Of a DNA stretch of 64,000 nucleotides, positions 38,826-47,845 are shown piece by piece. The first letter of the stretch is position 1, and each line of letters opens with the position of its first letter. This DNA comes from Salipiger bermudensis (lineage in GTDB: Bacteria; Pseudomonadota; Alphaproteobacteria; Rhodobacterales; Rhodobacteraceae). The notes below the pieces were generated by a model that was not told the DNA's origin, ran no database searches, and worked only from the letters and a program-made list of their open reading frames with translations. Made by a program: the position numbers and the translations under genes. The stretch covers positions 620,001 through 684,000 of the forward strand of contig NZ_JAHVIA010000001.1 of NCBI RefSeq assembly GCF_019801965.1. The letters are read 5' to 3'.

Positions 38826-40622
38826 TCAGCTCGACACCTGCTCCCGCAGGATCGAGGCGGTGAGCGAGATCATCAGGTAGATGCCCGAGAAGATCAGGAA
38901 GGCGAGGATGGTGTTCTCGAATTTGCGCGGGTAACTCGGATCCTCCGACGCCACCGGCACCACCGATGTGGTGAGGTAGCGCGCCTGGCTGTCGGCGTCG
39001 CGGCGGGCCTGCTCGAGCCGCTCAAGTGCCGATTGCAGCATCAGGTCGCGGGTCGCGAGGTCGGCCTCGGCAAGCTGCACTTGGACCGCGATCTCGGCCA
39101 GCGAGTTCTCTCCCGTGGTGGCGGTGGTCATGTCGGCATTGAGCTCGGCCAGCAGGTTCTCGAGGCGGCGCACCTCGCCCTCGGCGCCCTGCACGCGGGC
39201 CGAGTTGGGGCGGGCGTTGTCGAGCTGCGCCTGCAGCGCGAGCTTTTTCTCCTGCAGCTGGATCTCGATATTGTTGATCTGGCTGCGCAGCGCCGCGATC
39301 CGACCTTCGGGATCGATCACCGCGCCCTCCTGCTGCATCCGCACCAGCTTCTCCTGCGCCGCCGAGCGGGCCTCCTCGGCCTCTGCGAGCCCCTCCTCGG
39401 CATCGGTCACCGCGTTCGAGCGCTTGCGCAGCGACAGGTTGTCGACACGATCCTCGGCATAGCCGATCAGCGCGCGGCTGAACTGGGCGGCGGTCTCGGG
39501 ATCGGCAGCCATGATCTCCATCTTCAGCACGCCCTCGGTCGGGTCGTAGCCGATCTCGATATTGCGCTTGTAGAGCTTGTAGGCCTCTTCGTTGGAGGCG
39601 CCGGGATCGAGGCGCTGGATCGGGTCGATCCACTCCTGCTCGTAATGCGCCTTGAAGCCCTCGTCGCCGTCGAGCCGCAGCATCGCGTCCTTCGAGAGCA
39701 GGTAGCTCTGCACCGCGATGGCATCCTGGTTGGTGGCAAACTGGGTGCCCGAGAACAGGCTCCCCATCGAGGAGGCGGAATTCTCGGCCTTGAGGATGAG
39801 AAATTCCGACTTGGTGGCGTACATCGGCGTGGCGACGACATAGAAGTAATAGCCGGCGATCAGCGTCGGCAGCATGACGAAGAAGGCCAGCCGGGTCAGC
39901 AGCAGCATCAGCCGCTTGCGGCGGCGCGCGGCGAGCTCCTGCTGGATCTTCAGGATCTCGGCGGCGCGGCGCTCGGCCGGGCTGGCGGTCTGGGTCGAGG
40001 GCAGCTGGATCTTGCCGCTGGCGGGCATGGTCTGGGGCAGCTGCACCTTGCCGTCCGGGCGCGGCGCCGGCGGCGGCGCGGCGGCGTCACCACCGGGCGG
40101 CACGGCCCCTGCCCCGCCGGCGCCAGCGGCATCCGGCACCACGAGCTCGAGCATGTTGGCGCGCTGGAACGGGTCGATGCCACGGGCGCGCAGCAGGCGC
40201 ACCGCGTCGAAATCAGAGGTCGGCGCGAGCCCGTGCTTCTGGGCCACCCGCCGCGCCATGCGCAGCTGGCGCCCGGTCAGCCCCTCGCGACGGATCGCAT
40301 CCATGTCGAGCTCGCCCGAGACCTGCGCCGCCGAGCTGACCTCGCCTGCACGCGCCACGGGCTGCCCCGGCGCCTCCTGCGAGCGCGAGAATTGCGGGCG
40401 CGGCGCCTGTGGCGGCTGCGATGTCCGGGCGGCCTGCTTCTGGCGCGACGCCGGCGGCACGGCAGCGGCCGGAGCCTCTGCCTTGCGCGGGGCCTGCGGG
40501 CGCGGCGCCTGCGGGGTGCTGCTATCCTCGGTCGGCGAAACGGCCCGCTCCCCGGTCGGCTGGGAGGCGGCGGCGGCGCTGCGGCGGACGCGGAACTTTC
40601 TAGCCTTGGGTTTCGTAGTCAT
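38826..40622 (-). CDS. KpsE/BexC-like polysaccharide export inner-membrane protein
   Basis: The 598-residue protein has an unusual Pro/Ala/Gln-rich N-terminal 220 residues with short repeats (KVQLPQT, KIQLPST). Then come a first membrane helix (RLAFFVMLPTLIAGYYFYVV), a periplasmic coiled-coil domain and a second helix near the C-terminus (FENTILAFLIFSGIYLMISL). This two-helix plan is that of the polysaccharide co-polymerase/KpsE family, which bridges an ABC capsule exporter to the outer membrane. KpsE itself is about 380 residues, so the extra length is the cytosolic N-terminus. It overlaps the ATPase gene by 23 bases. Confidence 0.8.
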   Translation of the reverse strand: MTTKPKARKFRVRRSAAAASQPTGERAVSPTEDSSTPQAPRPQAPRKAEAPAAAVPPASRQKQAARTSQPPQAPRPQFSRSQEAPGQPVARAGEVSSAAQVSGELDMDAIRREGLTGRQLRMARRVAQKHGLAPTSDFDAVRLLRARGIDPFQRANMLELVVPDAAGAGGAGAVPPGGDAAAPPPAPRPDGKVQLPQTMPASGKIQLPSTQTASPAERRAAEILKIQQELAARRRKRLMLLLTRLAFFVMLPTLIAGYYFYVVATPMYATKSEFLILKAENSASSMGSLFSGTQFATNQDAIAVQSYLLSKDAMLRLDGDEGFKAHYEQEWIDPIQRLDPGASNEEAYKLYKRNIEIGYDPTEGVLKMEIMAADPETAAQFSRALIGYAEDRVDNLSLRKRSNAVTDAEEGLAEAEEARSAAQEKLVRMQQEGAVIDPEGRIAALRSQINNIEIQLQEKKLALQAQLDNARPNSARVQGAEGEVRRLENLLAELNADMTTATTGENSLAEIAVQVQLAEADLATRDLMLQSALERLEQARRDADSQARYLTTSVVPVASEDPSYPRKFENTILAFLIFSGIYLMISLTASILREQVSS

Positions 40623-41259
40623 AGAGCTGCTTCGCTTCTTCCAAGGTTTCAAACATGTGCAGTTTGCCGTCCATCAGCACGGCCGCCTTGCGCGCAAATT
40701 TCTCGAGGATCTGCGGCTGGTGCGAGACGATGATGATCGTCGTGGTGCGCAGCCGCTCGGCGAGGATATCGCCGGCCTTGCGGTTGAACTCGACATCGGT
40801 CGAATTCGGCATGCCCTCGTCGATCAGGTAGATGTCGAAGTCGAGGGCCAGCATCAGCGAAAAGGTGAACCGCGACCGCATGCCGCTGGAATAGGTGCCG
40901 ATCGGCTGGTCGAAATACTCTCCCAGCCCGCAAAGCCAGCGGCAAAAGCTTTCGACATAGTCGGGATCGATGCCATACATCCGCGCGATGAAACGGGCAT
41001 TCTCGCGCGCCGAGATCTTCGAGATCACCCCGCCCATAAAGCCGAGCGGGAAGGACACCCGGCAGTTCTGCCGGATCTCGCCCTCGTCGGGCTTTTCGAG
41101 CCCGGCCATCATGCGGATCAGGGTGGTCTTGCCGGTGCCGTTGGGGGCGAGAATGCCGAGTGACTCGCCCAGCTCGACCCGGAACGACACGCGGTCAAGG
41201 ATCACCTTGCGCTGCACGCCGGTCCAGAAGGACTTGCTGACCATATCGAACTCTAACAT
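40600..41259 (-). CDS. KpsT-like polysaccharide ABC transporter ATP-binding protein
   Basis: The 219-residue ATPase has the size of KpsT and its family features: Walker A APNGTGKTT (38-46), the variant signature YSSGMRSRFTF in place of LSGGQ, Walker B IYLIDEGMP and the switch His in IVSHQP. Such ATPases power export of capsular or surface polysaccharide. The ATG at 41259 gives the family length; an upstream ATG at 41313 would add 18 residues. No KpsM-type permease gene is adjacent. An 11-base inverted repeat lies upstream at 41361-41398. Confidence 0.85.
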   Translation of the reverse strand: MLEFDMVSKSFWTGVQRKVILDRVSFRVELGESLGILAPNGTGKTTLIRMMAGLEKPDEGEIRQNCRVSFPLGFMGGVISKISARENARFIARMYGIDPDYVESFCRWLCGLGEYFDQPIGTYSSGMRSRFTFSLMLALDFDIYLIDEGMPNSTDVEFNRKAGDILAERLRTTTIIIVSHQPQILEKFARKAAVLMDGKLHMFETLEEAKQLYDYETQG

Positions 41260-41360
41260 CACCGTGCCTCGGCTCACCGGCGCCACTCGTTCTACCGTTG
41301 GCGCATTAAGCATGTCTTAGGTGCGAATTCAGGTGATATTATGGCCCGAATGGGAAACAA

Positions 41361-41398
41361 AGAACAATCCACCGCCAAGATAGCGCATGGATTGTTCT
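41361..41398. promoter_or_regulatory. Inverted repeat upstream of the KpsT-like gene
   Basis: AGAACAATCCA (41361-41371) and TGGATTGTTCT (41388-41398) are exact inverted copies 16 bases apart, in an AT-rich gap between the KpsT-like gene and the end of the permease gene. It could be an operator for polysaccharide expression or a terminator of the permease gene; there is no clear T-run. Confidence 0.5.
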
Positions 41399-41474
41399 CG
41401 ATTGAGACCCTCTCAACCATGCCATGTAAGACGCGGCCTCACGACCTCGAAGGCCGCTCCGTCATGGCCCCGGA

Positions 41475-42497
41475 TCAGGCGTAGGCACCCCAGAGCAGGC
41501 CTGCGATCATCGCGCCGAGGATCGCGTAGCCGAGATAGGCGGCGAAGACCCGCGGCTTGACCAGCGCCCAGACCGCCACCGCGGCGGGGATGCAGCTCAC
41601 ACCGCCGGCCACCACGAAGCTCATCGCCGCTCCCGGGGCCATGCCCTGTGTCAGCAGCGCGTCGACCAGCGGCACCGCGGCATAGCCGTTGAGATAGGCC
41701 GGCGCGCCCACGAAGGCGCCGAGCAGCACCGGCCACAGGCCCGAGCCCCCGAGCAGGCTGGCGATCATCTCGGCCGGGATGTGACGCAGCATCACCGCTT
41801 CGAGCAGGTAGGCCAGCAGCAGCCACTTGAGCAGGAAGACGAAGTTGGTCGCCGCCTCGGTGCGGAAGGTCTCGCGCCGTTCGGCCTCGCCCCAGAAGCG
41901 CCAGACCGGCTTGCCCTGGAACGGCTTCTTCACCCCGCAGCAGCCGCCGACCTGCGGCTTCTCGCGCAGCGGATCGGCAAAGACCGGGCTGTTCTTGAGC
42001 AGCATCGTCCCGAGCCCGCCCAGCAGGCCGATGCCGACCGCGGCCAGCGTCTTGCCGATGGCGAACTCCCAGCCCAGCGTGCCGGAGGTGATCAGGAACA
42101 TCGCCGGGTCCATCAGCGGCGAGGCCAGCCAGAACGCCATCACCGCGCTGAGCGGCGCGCCCACCGCGAGCAGCGCCGCGATGAACGGGATCACCTGGCA
42201 GGAGCAGAAGGGAGAGAGCCCGCCCAGCAGCGCCGCCAGCACGATCATCCGGGTCTCGCGCCCCTCGAAGGCCCGCGACAGCAGCGTCTCGGCCCCCGCC
42301 GCCTTCACATAGGCCACCGCCAGCACCGCGAAGAGGATGAACGGCGCGGTGCCAAGCAGCGCCTCACCGGCGAAGGTGATGCTCGGCCAGAGCTGATCCG
42401 GCTCCGCCAGCGCGATGCCCGCCAGCAGGACAGCGCTCGCGGCCCAGGCCTTGTCGATCTTCGGCAGGCGGCTCGTGAGGGTGGTGGTATCAGCCAT
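41475..42497 (-). CDS. Permease of the ArsP/YraQ (DUF318) family
   Basis: The 340-residue protein has about eight membrane helices in two halves with the paired motifs SPFCSCQVIPF and GGVSCIPAA, plus ASPLMDPAMF and GAPAYLNGYAAVPL, which identify the DUF318 permease family. ArsP members export trivalent organoarsenicals through cysteines; here CSC, a CC pair in the central loop (VGGCCGVKK) and a late Cys are candidates. It overlaps the ArsR-type regulator gene by eight bases, supporting a metal(loid) or thiol-reactive substrate. The exact substrate is unknown. Confidence 0.82.
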   Translation of the reverse strand: MADTTTLTSRLPKIDKAWAASAVLLAGIALAEPDQLWPSITFAGEALLGTAPFILFAVLAVAYVKAAGAETLLSRAFEGRETRMIVLAALLGGLSPFCSCQVIPFIAALLAVGAPLSAVMAFWLASPLMDPAMFLITSGTLGWEFAIGKTLAAVGIGLLGGLGTMLLKNSPVFADPLREKPQVGGCCGVKKPFQGKPVWRFWGEAERRETFRTEAATNFVFLLKWLLLAYLLEAVMLRHIPAEMIASLLGGSGLWPVLLGAFVGAPAYLNGYAAVPLVDALLTQGMAPGAAMSFVVAGGVSCIPAAVAVWALVKPRVFAAYLGYAILGAMIAGLLWGAYA

Positions 42498-42840
42498 GAT
42501 CGTGCTCCGTCTTGCCGCAATCGGCGCAGCATTGGGTGAGAAGGAAGTCCGACAGGGCCCGCACCTTGTCATAGGCGGCGGCGGCACAGATGATGCTGCG
42601 ACCCTCGCGGGCCTGCTGCACCAGCCCGGCCTGGGTCAGGATGCGCAGGTGATGGGTAAGCGTGGAGCCGGTGACACCGGCACGCTCGCCCAGCGCGCCG
42701 ATGCTGAGCCCCGAGGGCCCCGAGCGCACCAGCACCTTCAGCACGTTGAGCCGCTGCTCGGAGCCGAGGGCGGCAAATTTGGAGGCGGCGATCTCGAGCG
42801 CCATCTCTTCGGTCTGGGCCGGGGGGGTATCGTGTTTCAT
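42490..42840 (-). CDS. ArsR/SmtB family transcriptional repressor
   Basis: The 116-residue winged-helix protein has the ArsR core (FAALGSEQRLNVLKVLV, then GVTGSTLTHHLRILTQAGLV, about residues 22-74). The C-terminal tail TQCCADCGKTEHDHG has Cys104, Cys105, Cys108 and His113, His115, a likely metal(loid) sensor at the dimer interface. The classic ELCVCDL motif of E. coli ArsR is absent, so the site differs. It autoregulates the permease operon, probably through the repeats at 42844 and 42892. Confidence 0.87.
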   Translation of the reverse strand: MKHDTPPAQTEEMALEIAASKFAALGSEQRLNVLKVLVRSGPSGLSIGALGERAGVTGSTLTHHLRILTQAGLVQQAREGRSIICAAAAYDKVRALSDFLLTQCCADCGKTEHDHG

Positions 42841-42843
42841 ATT

Positions 42844-42906
42844 TCTAGAATTATCGAAATCAGCGAGTCGGGCAAGACTTATTTCGACAGATCTAGAATT
42901 ATCGAA
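42844..42906. promoter_or_regulatory. Duplicated ArsR-type operator between divergent genes
   Basis: TCTAGAATTATCGAA occurs at 42844-42858 and again at 42892-42906, in the same orientation and 48 bases apart. The first is part of an imperfect 18-base palindrome (TTTC...GAAA, 14 of 18 symmetric). One copy is next to the arsR start codon, the other 40 bases before the glycosylase-like gene, so both promoters may be controlled. Confidence 0.7.
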
Positions 42907-42945
42907 GCACTGGCGGATAGGCCCCGCACGCCCTAGCTCTGGGGC

Positions 42946-43542
42946 ATGACGGAAACCCTCCCCGCCCTTGCAGACGAGCTCTCGCGCTGCCGCCTCTGCG
43001 CCGAGCGCTTCGCCGCCACCGCCACGCGGCATTCCCCGCGCCCGGTGGTGTGGTTCGCCCCCGGCGCGCGGCTGCTGATCGCCAGCCAGGCGCCGGGGAT
43101 GCGCGCGCACAACGCCGCCCGCCCCTTCGACGACCCCTCGGGCATCCGCCTGCGCGCCTGGCTCGGGCTCGACGACGCCACCTTCTGGGATCGCTCCCGC
43201 GTCGCGATCATGCCGATGGCCTTCTGTTTTCCCGGCTACGACGCGCAAGGCGCCGACCTGCCGCCGCCGCCGATCTGCCGCCACACCTGGCATGACCGCC
43301 TGTTCGCGGCGCTCGGCGAGGTGCGGCTCAGGCTCTATATCGGCGGCTATTCCCAGCGCTATCATCTCGGCGTGAAAACCGGCGTCACCGAGACCGTGCG
43401 CAACTGGCGCGACCATCTTCCCGACGCTATCCCCTTGCCGCATCCGTCCTGGCGCAATACGGCATGGTTGAAACGCAACCCGTGGTTCGAGGACGAGCTG
43501 TTGCCCGTCCTGCGGACCCGTGTCCGCGAGGTGATGGAATGA
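42946..43542 (+). CDS. Uracil-DNA-glycosylase-superfamily protein
   Basis: The 198-residue protein has the UDG fold hallmarks: motif A SQAPGMRAH (47-55), a FDDPSGIRLRAWLG block and the C-terminal LPHPSWRN. Cys15 and Cys18 (CRLC), with Cys94 and Cys111, are placed as in 4Fe-4S family 4/5 enzymes. The catalytic acid of family 4 (GEAPG) is replaced by Gln in SQAPG, so activity may differ or rely on another residue. It is divergent from arsR and overlaps the next gene by four bases. Confidence 0.75.
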   Translation: MTETLPALADELSRCRLCAERFAATATRHSPRPVVWFAPGARLLIASQAPGMRAHNAARPFDDPSGIRLRAWLGLDDATFWDRSRVAIMPMAFCFPGYDAQGADLPPPPICRHTWHDRLFAALGEVRLRLYIGGYSQRYHLGVKTGVTETVRNWRDHLPDAIPLPHPSWRNTAWLKRNPWFEDELLPVLRTRVREVME

Positions 43543-44330
43543 CCGAAACGACCCCGCTCGACGCCGCCCACGCGGCGATGGAGGCCGCGCCGCTGGATGG
43601 TGCCGCGCGCCTGCGCTTCTACGAACGGCTCGCCGACAGCGAGCTGTTCCTCCTGCTGACCAAGGAAGCCGAGGGCGACCAGATCGAGCCCGAGCTCTTC
43701 GAGCTTGGCGATGCCAGCTTCGTGCTGGTCTTCGACCGCGAGGAGCGGCTGTCGCAATTCGTCGGCCAGGCGGTGCCCTACGCGGCGCTCTCGGGGCGCA
43801 ACGTGGCGGCCATGCTCGCCGGGCAGGGCATCGGGCTGGCGGTCAATCTCGAGGTCGCGCCGTCCTCGATCATGCTGCCACCCGAGGCGGTCGACTGGCT
43901 CTCCGAGACGCTGGGCCACGGCCCGCAGGAGGCCGAGGCCGGGATCGAGGAGGTGACCCCGCCGGGCGGTCTGCCCGAGGTGCTGATTACCGCCCTCGAC
44001 ACCAAGCTCGCCACCGCCGCGGGGCTCGCCCGCTGTGCCTGGCTGGCGGGCGTGCGCTATGCCGATGGCTCGCGCAGCCATCTGCTGGCCTTCGCCGGCG
44101 CCACCCCCGGCGCCGAGGATGCGCTGGCCCGCGCGGTCAACGAGGCGCTGGTGTTTTCCGGCATCGAGGCCGGGGCGCTGGACGTCAGCTTCGTGCGGGA
44201 TGCCGACCCGCTGGCAGCGCTGCTGTCCCGGGTCGGCCTGCGCTTCGACCTGCCCGAGCTGCATGAACCCCAGCGCGCCGAGCGCGCCGCCCCCGGCTCC
44301 GACCCGGAGCGCCCGCCGATCCTGCGCTAG
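43539..44330 (+). CDS. SseB-like family protein
   Basis: The 263-residue soluble protein has an SseB N-terminal-type domain (LADSELFLLLTKEA, LVFDREERLSQFVG, PYAALSGRNVAAMLAGQG) and a second half with an SseB-like C-terminal fold. SseB is linked to serine tolerance in E. coli through an unclear mechanism; here nothing indicates secretion. The start overlaps the glycosylase-like stop (ATGA). Three bases separate its stop from the convergent peptidase stop. Confidence 0.7.
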   Translation: MTETTPLDAAHAAMEAAPLDGAARLRFYERLADSELFLLLTKEAEGDQIEPELFELGDASFVLVFDREERLSQFVGQAVPYAALSGRNVAAMLAGQGIGLAVNLEVAPSSIMLPPEAVDWLSETLGHGPQEAEAGIEEVTPPGGLPEVLITALDTKLATAAGLARCAWLAGVRYADGSRSHLLAFAGATPGAEDALARAVNEALVFSGIEAGALDVSFVRDADPLAALLSRVGLRFDLPELHEPQRAERAAPGSDPERPPILR

Positions 44331-44333
44331 AGG

Positions 44334-45335
44334 CTAGAGACCCAGCTCGGCGCGCAGCGTCGGCAGCGTGTCCCCCGGGGCGGGCGTGGCCTCCCAAACC
44401 GCGCGGGCGATGGCGCGCGCCAGGCAGATGCTGGCCGCGTGCCCGATCTGCGCCAGTTGCAGCCCCGGCGCCTGCAGCGCGCGGCGCCCGGTGGCGGCGG
44501 CGAACACCAGATCTCCATCCATCGGCGTATGGGCCGGCACGATGGCCCGCCCGATGCCGTCATGCGCCGCCACCGCCATCCGATGCGCCTGCGCCTTGTC
44601 GAGCATGGCATCGGTCGCCACCACCGCGATGGTGGTGTTGCCCATGCCTGCCATCGCCGCCGCCTTGCGGCTCCGGGGCAGCGCGGCCCCGCTCGCCGGA
44701 TCCACGCCCAGCGCCCCGAACTCACCACCGATCTCGTGCGGCGCGGCCCAGAAATGCCGCCCCGACGGCGTCGTGACGCTGCCCAGCGGGTTCACCGCCA
44801 CCAGCGCGCCCACGGTGATGCAGTCCTCGAGCACCAGGCTCGCCGAACCGAGCCCACCCTTGTGCATCGCCGTCTGCGCGCCGCAGCCCGCCCCGACGCT
44901 GCCAAGCTCGAATTCCGCGCCCGCCGCCGCCAATGCCCTGCGCCCCAGCGCCGGGTAGGGGTTCTCCCCCCAATCCTTGTCGCCGCCATTGAGCAGATCG
45001 AAGAGGATCGCCGCCGGTACCAGCGGCACCCGCGCCGAGTGCACGGCAAAGCCGCGCCCGGCCTCGTGCAGCGCGTCCATCACCCCCTGCGCCGCCGCGA
45101 GCCCGAAGGCGCTGCCACCGGAGAGCACCAGCGCATCCACCCCCGGCGCCGACTTGTCCGGCGCCAGCAGATCGGTCTCGCGCGTGCCCGGCGCCCCGCC
45201 CATCACCGCCACCGAGGCGACAAAAGCCTCCTCCGCCGTCACCACGCTCACGCCCGACTTCAGCCGCGCATCCTCGGCCTGCCCGACCAGCAGCCCGCCG
45301 ACATCGGTGATCAGGTTTCTCGGTCCCGGTCGCAT
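44334..45335 (-). CDS. P1 family peptidase (DmpA/BapA-like)
   Basis: The 333-residue Ntn-type hydrolase begins RNLITDVGGLLVGQAED and has the DALVLSGGSAFGL block and the self-cleavage site GMGNTTIAVVATDA, where the residue after Asn becomes the new N-terminal nucleophile. Relatives are beta-peptidyl or D-/L-aminopeptidases. The start at 45335 fits the family; an ATG five bases upstream is in another frame and stops at once. No signal peptide is visible. Confidence 0.87.
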   Translation of the reverse strand: MRPGPRNLITDVGGLLVGQAEDARLKSGVSVVTAEEAFVASVAVMGGAPGTRETDLLAPDKSAPGVDALVLSGGSAFGLAAAQGVMDALHEAGRGFAVHSARVPLVPAAILFDLLNGGDKDWGENPYPALGRRALAAAGAEFELGSVGAGCGAQTAMHKGGLGSASLVLEDCITVGALVAVNPLGSVTTPSGRHFWAAPHEIGGEFGALGVDPASGAALPRSRKAAAMAGMGNTTIAVVATDAMLDKAQAHRMAVAAHDGIGRAIVPAHTPMDGDLVFAAATGRRALQAPGLQLAQIGHAASICLARAIARAVWEATPAPGDTLPTLRAELGL

Positions 45336-45396
45336 CACATTCTCCCCTGTCTTCCGGCGACCCTCGCCAAGCCCGGGGACCAGCGCAATCCCCCGC

Positions 45397-45460
45397 CCCT
45401 TCTCTGGTTCAAAAATACCTCGGGGGAGTCCGCGCCTGCGCGGACGGGGGCAGCGCCCCC
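45397..45460 (+). repeat. Roseobacter-type intergenic repeat, copy A
   Basis: The unit starts CTTCTCTGGTT, contains AAATACCTCGGGGGAG, then the hairpin TCCGCGC/GCGCGGA and ends GGGGGCAGCGCCCCC, itself a hairpin. It lies between the P1 peptidase gene and the SDR gene. Related units are at 45534 and 49496. Confidence 0.7.
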
Positions 45461-45533
45461 AGGAAAGCAACGCCTCACACGGCGCACGCCCCGGAAGGTC
45501 CAGCGCCCGCGACACCACGCTCTCCTCTCCACC

Positions 45534-45600
45534 ACCTTCTCTACGTCGCAAATACTCCGCGAGAGTCCGCGCAAGCGCGGAAGTGGGTAGCGCCCCCACC
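45534..45600 (+). repeat. Roseobacter-type intergenic repeat, copy B (degenerate)
   Basis: Same orientation and order as copy A: CTTCTCT, AAATACTCCGCGAGAGTCCGCGC, GCGCGGA, then GGGTAGCGCCCCC, with several substitutions. The 292-base gap between the peptidase and SDR genes holds copies A and B and otherwise nothing I recognise. Confidence 0.6.
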
Positions 45601-45627
45601 CTACCCGCAAACGCGACGGCCCAGCCG

Positions 45628-46368
45628 CTAGATGCAGCGCCCGCCATCGACCTCCATGCAGACTCCGGTCACCATCGAAGCCTCGTCGGAGCACAGGAAC
45701 AGCGCCGCATTGGCCAGGTCCTCAGGCGTCGAGAACCGCCCGATGGGAATCGTCGAGAGAAACTTCGCCCGCATCTCGGGCGTGTCCTCCCCCATGAAGC
45801 TCGTCAGCAGCGGCGTGTCGCCCGCCACCGGGTTCAGCGCGTTGACCCGCACCCCCGAAGGCGCCAGCTCGATCGCCATCGCCTTGGTGGCGGTGTTCAT
45901 CCAGCCTTTCGAGGCGTTGTACCAGTTGAGCCGCGGCCGCGGCGAGACGCCCGCCGTCGAGGCAACGTTGAGGATCGCCCCGGCGCCGAGCTCCTTCATG
46001 TGCCCGACCAGCGCCCGCGCCGTAAGGTAGACCGACTTGCAGTTGACCGCGAAGACGCGGTCGAAATCCGCCTCCGAGACATCTTCCATCGGCGCCGGCA
46101 GGTGGGTGATCCCGGCGTTGTTCACGAGGATGTCGACCCGGCCCATCTCGGCCACCGCGCGGGCGACCATCTCGGCCACGCTGTCGCCATCCGCGACGTC
46201 GACCCGGCAGGCGATGCCGCCGCAGGATGCGGCGACGCGCTCGGCGCCCTCGGCATTGATGTCCGCCACCATCACCTGCGCCCCTTCGGCGGCGAAGCGC
46301 CTGGCGATGCCTTCGCCAAAGCCCGATCCTCCGCCGGTCACGATGGCGCGTTTGCCCTCAAGTCTCAT
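45628..46368 (-). CDS. SDR family oxidoreductase (glucose/3-oxoacyl dehydrogenase type)
   Basis: The 246-residue enzyme has the complete classical SDR set: TGGGSGFGEGIA (12-23), NNAGIT, catalytic Ser in NVASTAGVSPRP, YNASK and the LNPVAGDTPL substrate loop. It is NAD(P)-dependent; substrate unknown. It sits 28 bases downstream of the aldehyde dehydrogenase gene in the same operon, so the two may act in sequence on an alcohol/aldehyde derived from the imported compound. Confidence 0.87.
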   Translation of the reverse strand: MRLEGKRAIVTGGGSGFGEGIARRFAAEGAQVMVADINAEGAERVAASCGGIACRVDVADGDSVAEMVARAVAEMGRVDILVNNAGITHLPAPMEDVSEADFDRVFAVNCKSVYLTARALVGHMKELGAGAILNVASTAGVSPRPRLNWYNASKGWMNTATKAMAIELAPSGVRVNALNPVAGDTPLLTSFMGEDTPEMRAKFLSTIPIGRFSTPEDLANAALFLCSDEASMVTGVCMEVDGGRCI

Positions 46369-46395
46369 ATCCTGTCTCCTCCCTCTTTACGTTGT

Positions 46396-47845
46396 TCAAC
46401 CGTGATGCGCGGCGACGGTCTTGAGCACCGAGAAGCCGTAGAGCGCCTCGAAGCCCTTCTCGCGCCCGTGGCCCGACTTGCCGACGCCGCCGAAGGGCAG
46501 CTCCACCCCGCCCCCGGCGCCGTAATTGTTGAGAAACACCTGCCCGGCGCGCAGTTTCTTCGCGAGCCGCATCTGGCGTGCGCCGTCGCGGGTCCAGACG
46601 CTGGCCACGAGGCCGTAATCGGTGCCGTTGGCGATCCGCACCGCCTCTTCCTCGCTGTCGAAGGGCACGATGACCTGCACCGGGCCGAAGACCTCGTCCT
46701 GCGCCAGAACGTGATCCGCCGGCACCGGGCCGAACAGCGCCGGACGGACGTAATTGCCGCCCTCCGGCAGGTCGTCGGCGAGCCGGGCGCGGGCGAGCAG
46801 TGGCAGGTCGGCGCCCTTCTCGAGAAAGCCCTCGACCCGCGTCTTCTGGGTCGCGTTGATCAGCGGGCCGACATCGTGATCGGCCATCGCCGGCCCCACG
46901 ACCTTGGCGGCATAGGCCTCGGCCATGCGGCGGCTGACCTCGTCATAGACCGGGCGCTCGACGAGAATGCGCGACGAGGCCGAGCAGGTCTGCCCGGCAT
47001 TCTGCAGCCCGGCATTGACGAGGAAGGGCAGCGCGGCGTCGAGATCGGCATCGGCGAAGACGAGCTGCGGTGACTTGCCGCCAAGCTCGAGCGTCACCGG
47101 CACCACGTTGGCCCCCGCCGCCTGCTGCACCGCCGCCCCGGTGCCCACCGAGCCGGTGAAGCTCACGTGGTGGATGCCGGGATGGGCCGAGAGCGCCGCG
47201 CCGGCCTCGGCGCCGAGCCCCGGCACCACGTTCAGCGCGCCCGCCGGCAGCCCTGCCTGCTGCGCCAGCCGGGCGAAGGCCAGCGCCGTCAGGCAGGCAT
47301 CTTCCGCCGGCTTCAGCACGCAGGCATTGCCCATGGTCAGCGCCGCGCCGACCGAGCGCCCGATGATCTGCATCGGGTAGTTCCACGGCACGATATGGCC
47401 GGTGACCCCGTGCGGCTCGCGCAGGGTGTAGACGGTGTAGCCGTCGAGATAGGGGATGGTGGTGCCGTGAACCTTGTCGGCGGCGCCGCCGTAGAACTCG
47501 CAGTAGCGCGCCAGCGCCACCGCGTCGGCGCGGGCCTGGGTCAGCGGCTTTCCCACGTCCATCGCCTCGAGCTCGGCAAGCTCCTCGACATGCTCCAGCA
47601 CCAGCGCCGACAGCCGGGTCAGGATGCGGCCGCGGTCGAGCGCCGTCATCCGGCCCCAGTCGCCCTCGAGCGCCGCCTCCGCCGCGTCGACCGCGGCGTC
47701 GATATCCGCCGCGGTGCCGCGGGCGATGCGGCCGATCTCCTCTCCGGTCGACGGGTTCACGATGGGAAGCGTCGTGGCGCAGGCGCGCCATTCGCCGCCG
47801 ATCAGCATCTGGGCGCTGTCGTCTACTAGGGGCAAGCGCGCGTCG

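Noticed and set aside
43539-44330. Type III secretion component (SseB name)
   Set aside because: The match is to the enhanced-serine-sensitivity SseB family, not the secretion translocon protein; no secretion genes are present.
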